Source of the DNA: CACIAM-69d sp001698445
GTDB taxonomy: Bacteria; Cyanobacteriota; Cyanobacteriia; CACIAM-69d
Direction of reading: 5' to 3'
DNA: 64,000 nucleotides
Assembly (NCBI RefSeq): GCF_043235035.1
Contig: NZ_JAZAQF010000001.1
Span: 1 to 64,000 of the forward strand
Shown: piece after piece, positions 50,714 to 59,733 of the stretch
Position numbering within the stretch: the first letter of the stretch is position 1
How the letters are laid out: each line of letters opens with the position of its first letter
Notes under the pieces: generated by a model
Told to the model about the DNA's origin: nothing
The model's input: only the letters and a program-made list of their open reading frames with translations
The model's database searches: none
Made by a program: the position numbers and the translations under genes

Positions 50714-53653
50714 TTAATTTCCACTACCAAAAATGTCTAATTGGGCAATGGGCTGCTCTGATGCGGCGTTAACCTCATTCGGGGGCTTTGAGTGAGTACG
50801 AGAGCCAGCTTGGGCGGTTTTTCGCAGGCCTACGGCGATTTTTGAGTGTTTTTCAATTTGGGCCATGATTTCGCGGGCCCGGGCGATCGTGCTGGGGGGC
50901 AACCCGGCCAGGCGGGCCGCTTCGATGCCGTAGGAGCGATCGGCCCCGCCCGGTTGCACCTGATGTAGAAACACAATTCGATCGGGCAGTTCTTTGACGG
51001 CCACTTGGTAGTTAGCCACGTTGTCTAACAGGGTGGCCAGTTCATTTAGCTCGTGGTAGTGGGTGGCAAAGATCGATCGCGCACGCAGTTCGCTGGCCAA
51101 ATATTCCGCCACCGACCAGGCGATCGCCAGGCCATCAAAGGTGGCCGTTCCGCGCCCAATTTCATCGAGCAAGACCAGGGATCGATCGGTGGCGTGGTTG
51201 AGAATATTGGCCGTTTCGTTCATTTCCACCATGAAGGTCGATTGCCCGGTGGCCAAGTCATCCACCGCCCCCACCCGGGTAAAGATGCGATCGCAAATTC
51301 CCAAGTGGGCCGCCTGGGCTGGCACATAGGATCCGACCTGGGCCATGAGCTGAATGAGGCCCACTTGCCGCAGATAGCAACTCTTGCCGCTGGCGTTGGG
51401 CCCCGTGAGCACCACTAAATCGGGCAAATGGGGCCCGTCGGGTAAATCGGTCTGAGGCTGATGGGACTCCGGCGCAGGCGAGGGCGCAAGGGATGGATCA
51501 AAAGTGGCATGACCAGCCGAGTCAAGGGCTGGATTAAGGTCTGAACTAAAAGGTAGATTTTTTGGGCGATCGGACGGTTGATCAAAATCGCGATCGCCCT
51601 GATCAGGTCGGGTATTAATTGATACATCAATTGACACATCCATGGATGCACCCAAGGAAGCAGCCACCAGCGAACCGGACTGGCTCCCCGTCCGATCGCC
51701 CGGTTGTTCATACCCCAACTGGGTCGAGTTGGGTACAAAGAACCCTTCCGGTAAGGATTGTTCAACCACCGGGTGGCGACCCTGCTGAATCTCGATCGTG
51801 CGGCCCTGATCGATCACGGGTCGGCAATAGCCCCGGGCGATCGCCAGCTCGGCAAAGTTGGTCAACACATCGATCGCCGCCACTGCCAGGGCCACCTTGC
51901 GAATTTGATTTGCCAACTCCCCCGTAGCCGATCGCAACTCACAGAAAATCTCGTATTCCAATCGGTTCAGATCTTCACGGGCCGACAAAATTCGCGCTTC
52001 CCGTTCCTTCAACTCCGGGGTGATGTAGCGCTCTTCGTTCACGAGGGTTTGCTTGCGGATATAGTCCTCGGGCACGAGATCCGCCTTGGCCCGGGACACG
52101 CCAATGAAGTAGCCAAAGGTTTTGTTGTAGCCCACTTTCAGGGTGTTGATGCCGGTGCGTTGCCGCTCGATCGCCTCCAAGTTGGCCAGCCAGTCCCGAT
52201 CGCCCGCCGATTGTTGGCGCATGGTGTCCAAGGCATGGTTCACACCATCCCGAACAAGGCCGCCTTCGGTGACGGACAGGGGCGGCTCATCAACCAAATG
52301 GCTGCGTAGGCGATCGCCCAGTTGCTCCAGGGCCGGCGGCACTTGTTGCAACACGCGGAAGTAGGGCGATCGGCCCTCGCTCACCACTTGGGCCAGCTCC
52401 GGCAACCGACCCAAGGAATCCGCCAAAGCCACTAAGTCCCGGGCGTTGGCCGTGCCCGCGCCGGCCCGCCCCGCCAACCGCTCCAGGTCATACATTTCCC
52501 GCAGCAGCCGTTGCAGATCCTGGCGCAAGTCGGGCTGATCAATCAGTTCCCCGATCGCCCCTTGGCGGGCCCGAATTCCATCCAAATCCAGCAGGGGTTG
52601 CAGCAACCAACGACGCAGGGCCCGACCGCCCATGGCCGTTACGGTGCGATCGAGCGCCCACAGTAGCGATCCGGTCAGGGTTCCATCGCGTACGGTTTGG
52701 ACAATTTCCAAATTCCGGCGGGTTTGGTAATCCAGAATTAAATAGTCTGTAATTTCGTAGGTTTTGAGCAGTTGCAGCGGAATTTCGCGGGTTTGGTCTT
52801 CGGAGCTGGGATGGGTTTCCGTGAGATAGGTCAACAGCCCGCCCGCCGCCCGGGCCGCCAAGGGCCGGCGATCGCAGCCCACCCCTTCGAGCGATCGCAG
52901 CCGGAAGCGATCGAGCAACCGTTGCCTTGCTTCCGCCAGCCCAAACCGCGATTGGGGCCGCAGGGCATAGCAAAACTGGCCGGGTAACCAATCGGGAAAA
53001 TCCCGCCCCTTCAGGTGCGATCGACTCTCGCCCGGCCGCAACAGCCCCACCAGATCCAGCGCATTCACCGGCACTAACACTTCCGACGGACTCAGGCGCA
53101 ACAGCTCTTGCACCAAGGGTTCTGGGTCTTCCCCTTGGGTGGCCCAAAATTCCCCGGTGGAAATGTCCGCATAGGCCAAGCCCCAATGGCGACGCTCCAG
53201 CACGATCGCCGCCAAAAAGTTATTTTTGCGGGCCGCCAACATGCCTTCTTCGAGCACCGTCCCCGGCGTGAGAATTCGGGTCACCTCCCGCCGCACCAAC
53301 CCCTGAGCTTCGGCAGCATCCTGGGTTTGGTCACAGAGGGCCACCGCATAGCCCTTTTCCACCAGTTGCGCCGCGTAGCGCTCGATCGCGTGGTGCGGCA
53401 CACCGGCCATGGGCACGCGCCCAATATCTTTGCCGCCCTCCTTGGAAGTCAGCACCAACTCCAGCACTTCCGCGATTGTGCAAGCATCCTGGAAAAAGGT
53501 CTCGAAAAAATCGCCCACCCGATAGAGCAATAGGGCTTGGGGATGTTGTTCTTTGACCGAGACATAGTGCTGCATCATCGGCGTGAGCTGATCGCGGTTC
53601 AGCAGCCGATAGTCAGCGTTAGGAATCTCGCGCGGCGTGGCAGAGGCACTCAT
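50714..53653 (-). CDS. mutS: DNA mismatch repair protein MutS
   Basis: A 979-residue ATPase that recognises mismatches. The mismatch-binding Phe-x-Glu is in YRVGDFFETFF near the N-terminus. ATPase motifs are LTGPNASGKSCYLRQ (Walker A), STFMVEMNETANIL, VLLDEIGRGTATFDG (Walker B) and ATHYHELNELA. The protein is about 100 residues longer than E. coli MutS. Most of the excess is a low-complexity linker of about 90 residues (DNA about 51425-51710, including DVSIDVSI) between FVPNSTQLGYE and the Walker A strand; its DNA shows no stop or frame change. The C-terminal dimerisation tail is short. No mutL is nearby. Confidence 0.96.
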   Translation of the reverse strand: MSASATPREIPNADYRLLNRDQLTPMMQHYVSVKEQHPQALLLYRVGDFFETFFQDACTIAEVLELVLTSKEGGKDIGRVPMAGVPHHAIERYAAQLVEKGYAVALCDQTQDAAEAQGLVRREVTRILTPGTVLEEGMLAARKNNFLAAIVLERRHWGLAYADISTGEFWATQGEDPEPLVQELLRLSPSEVLVPVNALDLVGLLRPGESRSHLKGRDFPDWLPGQFCYALRPQSRFGLAEARQRLLDRFRLRSLEGVGCDRRPLAARAAGGLLTYLTETHPSSEDQTREIPLQLLKTYEITDYLILDYQTRRNLEIVQTVRDGTLTGSLLWALDRTVTAMGGRALRRWLLQPLLDLDGIRARQGAIGELIDQPDLRQDLQRLLREMYDLERLAGRAGAGTANARDLVALADSLGRLPELAQVVSEGRSPYFRVLQQVPPALEQLGDRLRSHLVDEPPLSVTEGGLVRDGVNHALDTMRQQSAGDRDWLANLEAIERQRTGINTLKVGYNKTFGYFIGVSRAKADLVPEDYIRKQTLVNEERYITPELKEREARILSAREDLNRLEYEIFCELRSATGELANQIRKVALAVAAIDVLTNFAELAIARGYCRPVIDQGRTIEIQQGRHPVVEQSLPEGFFVPNSTQLGYEQPGDRTGSQSGSLVAASLGASMDVSIDVSINTRPDQGDRDFDQPSDRPKNLPFSSDLNPALDSAGHATFDPSLAPSPAPESHQPQTDLPDGPHLPDLVVLTGPNASGKSCYLRQVGLIQLMAQVGSYVPAQAAHLGICDRIFTRVGAVDDLATGQSTFMVEMNETANILNHATDRSLVLLDEIGRGTATFDGLAIAWSVAEYLASELRARSIFATHYHELNELATLLDNVANYQVAVKELPDRIVFLHQVQPGGADRSYGIEAARLAGLPPSTIARAREIMAQIEKHSKIAVGLRKTAQAGSRTHSKPPNEVNAASEQPIAQLDIFGSGN

Positions 53654-53940
53654 ATGGCCAAAGGAGTCTTTCGGAGTCTTTCATAGTATCGGGCAATGGT
53701 TGGTCGTGGGGGCTTCAGCCCGCCCAGAGCGCTGGCCCTGCAAACCGGTCGATCGCCTGAGCTAGCATGGCCAGGGCAAGCTTGGCTCCGTTGAACCAGC
53801 CCTTGGACTCAGCCCCCGGGATGAGGCAACAGTCCAAAATAGCCATTCACAGGAACGGCTCCAAGTTAACGGCTCCAAGTTATGGTTCAAACAACAGCCA
53901 GCCCCTAACCATCAGCATCAGCAAGCAGGAGGACACCACC

Positions 53941-55458
53941 ATGGGCCGGGCGATCGAGCGAAGTTGTGTGGCAACAGCGATCGGGGTTGTGGTCTTGGGC
54001 GGTGCGCCCGCTTGGGCCCTGTCGGCCAGCCAGCGATCGGGCGATGCGGGCCCCAGTGTGGTGCGCTTGCAACGACAACTGAAAACCCTGGGTAATTACG
54101 GCGGCCCCCTCAGTGGCCAATTTGATAACGCCACGGCCGCTGCCCTAGAAGCCTTCCAGCGATCGCGGGGTCTCTACACCAAGGGGGCGGTGGATATTGT
54201 GACGAAGCGATCGCTCCTGGAAGCCACGGGGGCTGATTTAACCTTGGTGGCGAATCTGCAACCGGGCGATCGGGGCCCCAGCACCACGGAATTGCAACAG
54301 CTCCTGAATCGGCTAGGCTTTTTGGCCGCCGAACCCACTGGCTATTTCGACAGCCCTACTCGCCAAGCCCTGGAACGGTTTCAGCAATCCCTGAATCTCT
54401 CAACCACGGGGCATGTGGACTTGGCCACCATGCAGGCCCTGCGCGATCGAGCCGGAACCGACAGCGGCCAAGGGACCCCAGCCCAGCCTAACCGCCCGAT
54501 CACCAGCCAACCGGCCACAGCCAGCAATGGACTGGGGCCCGGCCAACGGAGCGCCGCCGTTCGGCAACTGCAAACCCGCTTGCGCCAGTTGGGCTTTTTT
54601 GCAACCACGCCCACGGGGTTCTATGGGCCAATCACCAGCCGGTCGGTGCGAGCTTTCCAACAGGCGGCGGGGTTGACCGCCACAGGTCGGGCAACGCCGG
54701 AAACCCTGCGGGCGATCGAAGCCCGTCTGGTGGCCCAACCGACGAATACCCGATCGACCAATACCCGATCGACCAATGGACAATCCGCCGATCGCCAAGC
54801 AGTCAGTCAGCGATCGACCCAGCCAACACCAGCCCAACCGGCCACCCCGGTCAACCCGCCCGATCGCCCGCCCATTCAGCCCCTCAATCCCGATTATCAA
54901 ACCTTGAAACCTGGTGACAGCGGCGATCGGGTCAAGGCCCTTCAAGATCAGTTGCGAGCCTTGGGATTCCTCAAAGCCCGCAGCACCGGATTCTATGGCG
55001 ACATCACCCAAGCGGCCGTCACCGCCTTCCAGAGATCGCGCCAACTACCCGCCACGGGCCAAGCCAGCCCCGCCACCCTCCGAGCCCTGTTTGGGGCCTC
55101 CAGCCGCAGCCAATCCAGCCCTAGCCCCAACTCGGCAACACCTGCCCGCGCTGTGCCTGCCTTCCAATCGCCTCAGCCAGCCGCCGCCCCGCGAGCCGTT
55201 CCTAACGCCAGCCCCCTGGCCCAGCGATCGCCCAGTGCCCGTAGCGATGATCGGTGGTTGATGCCGGGCGATCGAGGGGTGCGCGTCACGGCCCTGCAAC
55301 AGCGCCTGGCCGCCTTCGGTCTCTTGGGATTCGATCGGGTAAACGGGGTCTATGACAACCTCACTGCCCAGGCCGTCATGAACTTCCAGCGATCGCGACG
55401 ACTCAGCCCCACCGGCATTGCTGACCTAACCACCCAACGGGCCATGGGCCTGCTTTGA
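53941..55458 (+). CDS. Secreted protein with five peptidoglycan-binding repeats
   Basis: A 505-residue product. The ATG at 53941 has a strong AGGAGG site 10 bases upstream and gives a signal peptide (SCVATAIGVVVLGGAPAWA); an open frame extends 58 codons further up but is unlikely to be used. Five PG_binding_1 domains of about 60 residues follow, each starting with a GDxG..V..LQ..L..LG motif: LKTLGNYGGPLSGQFD, LNRLGFLAAEPTGYFD, LRQLGFFATTPTGFYG, LRALGFLKARSTGFYG and LAAFGLLGFDRVNGVYD. Ser/Thr/Pro/Gln-rich linkers separate the third, fourth and fifth. No catalytic domain is visible, so it is probably a cell-wall-binding or structural protein. It may be co-transcribed with the membrane protein that follows. 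Confidence 0.9.
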   Translation: MGRAIERSCVATAIGVVVLGGAPAWALSASQRSGDAGPSVVRLQRQLKTLGNYGGPLSGQFDNATAAALEAFQRSRGLYTKGAVDIVTKRSLLEATGADLTLVANLQPGDRGPSTTELQQLLNRLGFLAAEPTGYFDSPTRQALERFQQSLNLSTTGHVDLATMQALRDRAGTDSGQGTPAQPNRPITSQPATASNGLGPGQRSAAVRQLQTRLRQLGFFATTPTGFYGPITSRSVRAFQQAAGLTATGRATPETLRAIEARLVAQPTNTRSTNTRSTNGQSADRQAVSQRSTQPTPAQPATPVNPPDRPPIQPLNPDYQTLKPGDSGDRVKALQDQLRALGFLKARSTGFYGDITQAAVTAFQRSRQLPATGQASPATLRALFGASSRSQSSPSPNSATPARAVPAFQSPQPAAAPRAVPNASPLAQRSPSARSDDRWLMPGDRGVRVTALQQRLAAFGLLGFDRVNGVYDNLTAQAVMNFQRSRRLSPTGIADLTTQRAMGLL

Positions 55459-55502
55459 GGTTGCGCTCCCACGCGATCGGCTCATCCCCTCTCCGCCTTC
55501 CC

Positions 55503-56138
55503 ATGCAACTCCCTGAACCCCTGTCCCGGCCTCGCCCCCTGCCCCTCTGGCTGGAATGGACCATCGTTAGCAGCCTCGTGGCCGGAACCGTTGGCTTTGG
55601 GCAACATCACCTGGCCTCTTGGCCCCAGTTCCCTTGGCTGCCCTGGTTGGGGCCCTTGCTGGGTGCGCCCTTTGTGGGGCTGGCCCAAGGCTTCGTGCTG
55701 CGATCGCACCTGCGCCGGGGCAAAGCTTGGGCCAAGGCCAGTGCGATCGGTCTTTGGGTGGGTCTATCGGTCGGTGGCTTGATGATCTGGTTGGGGCAGC
55801 GGTTGCCATCGGGCAATTTCTCAATTCTGCTAGCGGCCTTCCCGATCGCCGCCGCCATCCAAGGAGCCTTCCAAGCGCCCGTCCTGCGATCGCGCGTGCA
55901 ACACCCCAACCGCTGGATTTTGATCTGTGCCCTGGCCTGGTTCGTGAACCTTTTCCCCATGTTGGTTTTTGGGGCCATGAGTCTGGACTGGCTAGAGGGC
56001 GCAATTGTCCCAGCGAGCTACGCCCTGCTGAACGGCCTCCTGAGCGGGGCGATCGTGGGGCTAATTCGGGGCGTTGGCCTCAGCCTGCTGCTCTATCCCC
56101 CATCCCCCCGGCAGCCGGCCCAACCGTCCGGATCTTGA
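55503..56138 (+). CDS. Polytopic membrane protein, function unknown
   Basis: A 211-residue protein with about five hydrophobic segments (WTIVSSLVAGTVGF, LPWLGPLLGAPFVGLAQGFVL, GLWVGLSVGGLMIWLG, ILICALAWFVNLFPMLVFGA and GLLSGAIVGLIRGVGLSLLL). The pattern of small residues recalls a cyanobacterial group of small integral membrane proteins, but I cannot name it. ATG at 55503 is preferred; a TTG at 55455 overlapping the upstream stop is possible and would couple it to the peptidoglycan-binding gene. Confidence 0.72.
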   Translation: MQLPEPLSRPRPLPLWLEWTIVSSLVAGTVGFGQHHLASWPQFPWLPWLGPLLGAPFVGLAQGFVLRSHLRRGKAWAKASAIGLWVGLSVGGLMIWLGQRLPSGNFSILLAAFPIAAAIQGAFQAPVLRSRVQHPNRWILICALAWFVNLFPMLVFGAMSLDWLEGAIVPASYALLNGLLSGAIVGLIRGVGLSLLLYPPSPRQPAQPSGS

Positions 56139-56259
56139 CAGGGCGATCGCCTGGAGCCAGCCGATCAAAACAACACATCCCCAAAGCAGCCCCCAAGAAC
56201 AGCCCCAGAATCATCTTGAATACTTTCTAGAAAATTCCTAGAATTTTTTTCTGAAACCC

Positions 56260-56288
56260 TTGACAAATCAAAAAACTCTTGGCATTCT
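56260..56288 (+). promoter_or_regulatory. Probable promoter of tRNA-Gly
   Basis: A consensus -35 box TTGACA lies at 56260-56265. At a 17-base spacing CATTCT (56283-56288) is a poor -10 box. The tRNA starts 20 bases later. The -35 match is the main support. Confidence 0.5.
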
Positions 56289-56307
56289 ATTAAAGCGTCA
56301 AACGCAA

Positions 56308-56379
56308 GCGGGTGTAGCTCAGTGGTAGAGCGTCACCTTGCCAAGGTGAATGTCGCGCGTTCGAATCGCGTCACCCGCT
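56308..56379 (+). tRNA. tRNA-Gly (anticodon GCC)
   Basis: A 72-base cloverleaf: acceptor arm GCGGGTG pairs with CACCCGC, the D-arm contains AGCTCAGTGGTAGAGC, the anticodon arm is TCACC-TTGCCAA-GGTGA with GCC as anticodon, and the T-arm is CGCG-TTCGAATC-GCG. The CCA end is not encoded. Reads GGC and GGU codons. It is flanked by a promoter and a terminator and is thus a single-gene unit. Confidence 0.97.
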
Positions 56380-56389
56380 CTGTAAAAGC

Positions 56390-56429
56390 AAAAAGCGACT
56401 GATTAGAGAAATCTGATTAGTCGCTTTTT
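56390..56429 (+). terminator. Rho-independent terminator of tRNA-Gly
   Basis: AAAAAGCGACT (56390-56400) pairs with AGTCGCTTTTT (56419-56429); between them GATTAGA and TCTGATT extend the stem with two G-U pairs to a GAAA tetraloop. An 18-base-pair stem ending in T-run. Confidence 0.9.
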
Positions 56430-56954
56430 GTTTTGCGCACTTTTTTCGTGCATTGGTTTCGATCGCGATCGTCGGCAAAAACACGACCCCCACCCCCTTC
56501 AGTTGCCAGCTCGGGCCAGGTATGCCACGACAGACACAAACAGCGCGATCGCCTCAGGAGTGCTCAGCGATGCCCCAAGATCATACCTAGCACTGAATCG
56601 TAGTTTTGTGGCTGCAGTTCAAATTACCGAATCACGGATTAGAGTTCAGGCGCAAAATTAGCGATCTCCGTATAAAAATTGAGTAATTAAGTCAAAAAAG
56701 ATACCTAAAAAGGAAATTAATTGAAATTTCCATGAAGAGTGGTTCAAGTGTCTTGAATAGCCCAAACAGATCGAATATTGTTAGTCATATACCCAGAAGA
56801 GATGCGTTTTCGGCAAAAGCTCCTGATGTCGAACTGGCAATTCAAGTTAGTAATTGCATCTTTACTTAGATAAATTACTGAGCTTGAATCACTTCAGTTA
56901 ATTTCACCGCGCCTACCAAGCCCCTCAACCCTACTACTCTATCCTTGCTGGTCA
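56430..56954. other. Intergenic region upstream of the PEP-CTERM gene
   Basis: About 525 bases, AT-rich in its second half and presumably holding the promoter of the PEP-CTERM gene. No gene or repeat was recognised. Confidence 0.5.
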
Positions 56955-57992
56955 ATGACAATGGAACGACAAACTACCAATTTAGTTAGCTTTTGGGGTC
57001 GTGCAGTTGGTTCCGCTGCAGTTGCAGTCGTTGCTTCTGCACTGTCTGCCGCCAGCGCTCACGCTGTTACTTTTAACTTTACAAATATCACTGGTAATAG
57101 CGCAGTCAATGCCCTCGCAGGTGAGAGCCAACTGCGCCTTGATGTGACTGATAGCGGCAGCAACAAGGTGCTGTTCAAGTTCAGTAATACGGGCCTGGCG
57201 GCATCCTCAATCACTCAGATCTATTTTGATGACGTGGATAGCTCGCGCTTCCTGAAGACCTCGGGTGTCGGCATCAACGACTCTGGTGCTGGTGTTAATT
57301 TTGATTCGTTGGACAGTGGCGGCAATTTACCCGGCGGCAACACGGTCAAATTTGATGAAGACTTCAACTTCAAAGCCAAGTCGCCTGTGCAACCCAGCGG
57401 CGTAAATCCGGGTGAGTGGGTCGAGTTCCTGTTCAGCCTCAATACGGGCAAAACCTTCAATAGCCTGATTGATGCGATCACGGCCGGTGCGTTTGACATT
57501 GGTTTCCATGTTCAAGGATTTGCGAACGGTGGCAGTGAGTCCTTCGTGATTGCCACTCCGACTCCCGAGCCAACTCCTACGCCGGAACCGACTCCTGAAC
57601 CGACTCCTACACCGGAACCCACCCCTGAGCCGACTCCCGAGCCTACGCCGGAACCGACTCCTGAGCCGACTCCCGAGCCTACGCCGGAACCGACTCCTAC
57701 ACCGGAACCCACCCCTGAGCCGACTCCTACACCGGAACCCACCCCTGAGCCGACTCCTACACCTGAACCGACTCCTGAACCGACTCCTACACCTGAACCG
57801 ACTCCTGAACCGACTCCTACACCTGAACCGACTCCTGAGCCGACTCCCGAGCCTACGCCGGAACCTACCCCGGAACCGACTCCCGAGCCTACGCCGGAAC
57901 CGACTCCGAAGTCTGTGCCGGAACCTGTGAGCGTGATGGGCTTGGTGGCTCTGGGCGCTGTGCTGCGTACCATGAAGCGCCGCCGCCACTAG
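56955..57992 (+). CDS. PEP-CTERM protein with Thr-Pro-Glu-Pro repeat linker
   Basis: A 345-residue exported protein. The signal peptide ends ALSAASAHA near residue 37. The next about 165 residues form a beta-rich extracellular domain of unknown function. Residues about 200-318 are a low-complexity spacer of TPEP and TPTPEP units. The C-terminus is a canonical PEP-CTERM sorting signal: VPEP, hydrophobic SVMGLVALGAVL, then basic KRRRH. An exosortase should cleave or anchor it there; a candidate is encoded at 11056-12030. Such proteins are linked to surface and extracellular matrix in biofilm-forming bacteria. Terminator downstream at 58054-58093. Confidence 0.92.
   Translation: MTMERQTTNLVSFWGRAVGSAAVAVVASALSAASAHAVTFNFTNITGNSAVNALAGESQLRLDVTDSGSNKVLFKFSNTGLAASSITQIYFDDVDSSRFLKTSGVGINDSGAGVNFDSLDSGGNLPGGNTVKFDEDFNFKAKSPVQPSGVNPGEWVEFLFSLNTGKTFNSLIDAITAGAFDIGFHVQGFANGGSESFVIATPTPEPTPTPEPTPEPTPTPEPTPEPTPEPTPEPTPEPTPEPTPEPTPTPEPTPEPTPTPEPTPEPTPTPEPTPEPTPTPEPTPEPTPTPEPTPEPTPEPTPEPTPEPTPEPTPEPTPKSVPEPVSVMGLVALGAVLRTMKRRRH
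57555..57909 (+). repeat. Coding microsatellite-like repeat (TPEP linker)
   Basis: Units of 12 and 18 bases such as ACTCCTGAACCG and ACTCCTACACCGGAACCC are repeated about 30 times. Near identical longer blocks show expansion by duplication; length is likely to vary between strains. Confidence 0.85.
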
Positions 57993-58053
57993 ACTTGATC
58001 GCCTGGATGGGTGAAGCCCAGGTCTGAAACCGATTCTGTCTAGCTAATGTTGC

Positions 58054-58093
58054 AGCCCCTGAGATCCTGAGCGGATTTCGGGGGCTTGTTTTT
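58054..58093 (+). terminator. Rho-independent terminator of the PEP-CTERM gene
   Basis: AGCCCCTGAGATCC (58054-58067) pairs along all 14 positions, with two G-U pairs, with GGATTTCGGGGGCT (58073-58086) around TGAGC, followed by TTGTTTTT. Confidence 0.9.
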
Positions 58094-58222
58094 GGGCGAG
58101 GTTATTCAGTGGGAAACAGGCCGATCGGGATTCGCTACCCTGAAACTAGCTAGCCTTGAGCGAGGGCGCGTGGGTTGGTTTGAGTTCACATTCAGCGATC
58201 GGGAACGATCGGGAAGATTGCG

Positions 58223-58474
58223 ATGTTGTTGCCCCAAGCGATTCGAGATTATGTCAAAGCCCAGTTCCCGATCGAACAGCAAGAAACCGTGCTGGGAATT
58301 TTGGTGAACTATCCCCAAGACCCGGCCGCCACAGCCCACACGGAGCAAGTGTTGATGGCGGCGCTGACCCTGGCGGGTGGCAACCTGGGACAGTTGAAGG
58401 CCTATGTGGAAGTGGCGATCGAGGATGAGGCGGAGTTGCTGGGTTGGGCCGCAGCGGCAGGAATGCACCCCTAA
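58223..58474 (+). CDS. Small conserved-looking protein, function unknown
   Basis: An 83-residue acidic protein, mostly helical, beginning MLLPQAIRDYVKAQFP and containing QQETVLGILVNYPQD. No motif or membrane segment is seen. A GC-rich, host-like codon pattern and the ATG following GGAAGA support a real gene. Its stop codon overlaps that of ribD on the other strand, so the two transcripts converge with no gap. Confidence 0.65.
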   Translation: MLLPQAIRDYVKAQFPIEQQETVLGILVNYPQDPAATAHTEQVLMAALTLAGGNLGQLKAYVEVAIEDEAELLGWAAAAGMHP

Positions 58475-59619
58475 TCGGTTTTTTTGAGGGGGCGCAAGTA
58501 GCCCTCGATCGCGAAGTCTTGGCCCACCGATCGCCAGGTGACCCGCTCCAGGGCGATCGCGTCGCCCATTTGGGTCAGCCCTAAATCGCCCACCGGCGAC
58601 GGAGCTGCCACGCCGCCGACAATTTTGGGCGCAATAAACGCCAGGATTTTTTGCACCGATCCATCGGCGATCGCCTGGGCCGACAGGGCCCCGCCACATT
58701 CCCACAACACCGATAGAAATTGCCGCTGATTCAGCACCTCGATCGCCCGGGCCGGCGACAGATCCGGCACTTCCTGCACCTCAACGCCCCGATCGCGCAA
58801 CCAAGCCTGCATTTCCGGATTCGCGCCCGGCAGCGTCAACACCAAAGTTGGCGCTTCCGACGGCTCCCACAGGTGCAAAATCCGACCATCGGCCGTGGTT
58901 TGGGGCAACTCCAGCCGCCGAGTCATCACCACCCGCAGCGGGTCGTGACTTTCCAGGCCGTGACTGGTGAGCTTGGGGTTATCTCGCCGCACCGTGTTGC
59001 CCCCCACAATCACCGCATCGCAACCGGCCCGCAAGCGATGCACCTCCGCCCGGGCCCGCTCATCGGTCACCCAAGCGCTGTGGCCGTGGGTAGTGGCAAT
59101 TTTGCCATCCAGGGTCATGGCATATTTCAAAATGCCCAGGGGCCGACCCTGCTGAATTCGATAAAAAAACGGCTCATTCAGCCGATCGCAAGCGGCCCGT
59201 TCCACCCCCACCAAGGTTTCAATGCCCGCCGCATTTAACGTGGCAATCCCTTGGCCCGCCACCTGGGGGTTCGGATCCACCGTTCCAATCACCACCTTGG
59301 CCACGCCCGCTTCCACCAGCGCCTTGGAACAGGGCGGCGTGCGGCCGTAGTGATTGCAGGGTTCAAGGCTGACATACACGGTGGCTCCCCGCGCCCGATC
59401 GCCCGCGGCCCGCAAGGCAAACACCTCCGCATGGGGCTGACCCGCGCCGGGATGGAACCCTTCTCCCACCACTTCCGTACCCTGCACAATCACGCTACCC
59501 ACCATTGGGTTTGGGGCCGTGCGCCCCAGGGCCTGACGCGCCAACGCCAAACAACGGCGCATCATTGCCCGATCGAACTCGGTGGCAGCGGGGGCATCGA
59601 CGGCGACAAACTCAGACAT
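58471..59619 (-). CDS. ribD: Riboflavin biosynthesis deaminase/reductase RibD
   Basis: A 382-residue two-domain enzyme of riboflavin synthesis. The N-terminal deaminase has the zinc motif HAEVFAL and PCNHYGRTPPCSKAL. The C-terminal reductase starts with ILKYAMTLDGKIATTHGHS and contains DAVIVGGNTVRRDNP. Length is typical. The ATG at 59619 (MSEFVAVDAPAATEFDRAMM) is preferred to a frame extension of 29 codons upstream. Its 3' end overlaps the small gene at 58223-58474 by a few bases. No other rib genes are in the window. Confidence 0.95.
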   Translation of the reverse strand: MSEFVAVDAPAATEFDRAMMRRCLALARQALGRTAPNPMVGSVIVQGTEVVGEGFHPGAGQPHAEVFALRAAGDRARGATVYVSLEPCNHYGRTPPCSKALVEAGVAKVVIGTVDPNPQVAGQGIATLNAAGIETLVGVERAACDRLNEPFFYRIQQGRPLGILKYAMTLDGKIATTHGHSAWVTDERARAEVHRLRAGCDAVIVGGNTVRRDNPKLTSHGLESHDPLRVVMTRRLELPQTTADGRILHLWEPSEAPTLVLTLPGANPEMQAWLRDRGVEVQEVPDLSPARAIEVLNQRQFLSVLWECGGALSAQAIADGSVQKILAFIAPKIVGGVAAPSPVGDLGLTQMGDAIALERVTWRSVGQDFAIEGYLRPLKKTD

Positions 59620-59733
59620 AGGACGAGACAGGAGCAAGGGCGATCGCGATCGAATCCGCGATTCTTTCAACCAAATGGTATAGGCAGAGGCCCATCTGCC
59701 CCCCAAAATGGCCCGATTCTGTTCTGAAGTGCT

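Noticed and set aside
50431..50772. 113-codon plus-strand frame downstream of mutS
   Set aside because: It is mostly made of the AATCAACCCAGC tandem repeat and overlaps the 3' end of mutS.
56428..56661. 77-codon frame after the tRNA terminator
   Set aside because: It starts inside the terminator hairpin tail and shows no protein-like features.
57512..57973. Long minus-strand frame of Gly-Ser-Gly-Val repeats
   Set aside because: It is the antisense shadow of the TPEP linker; the plus-strand frame has a signal peptide and PEP-CTERM tail.
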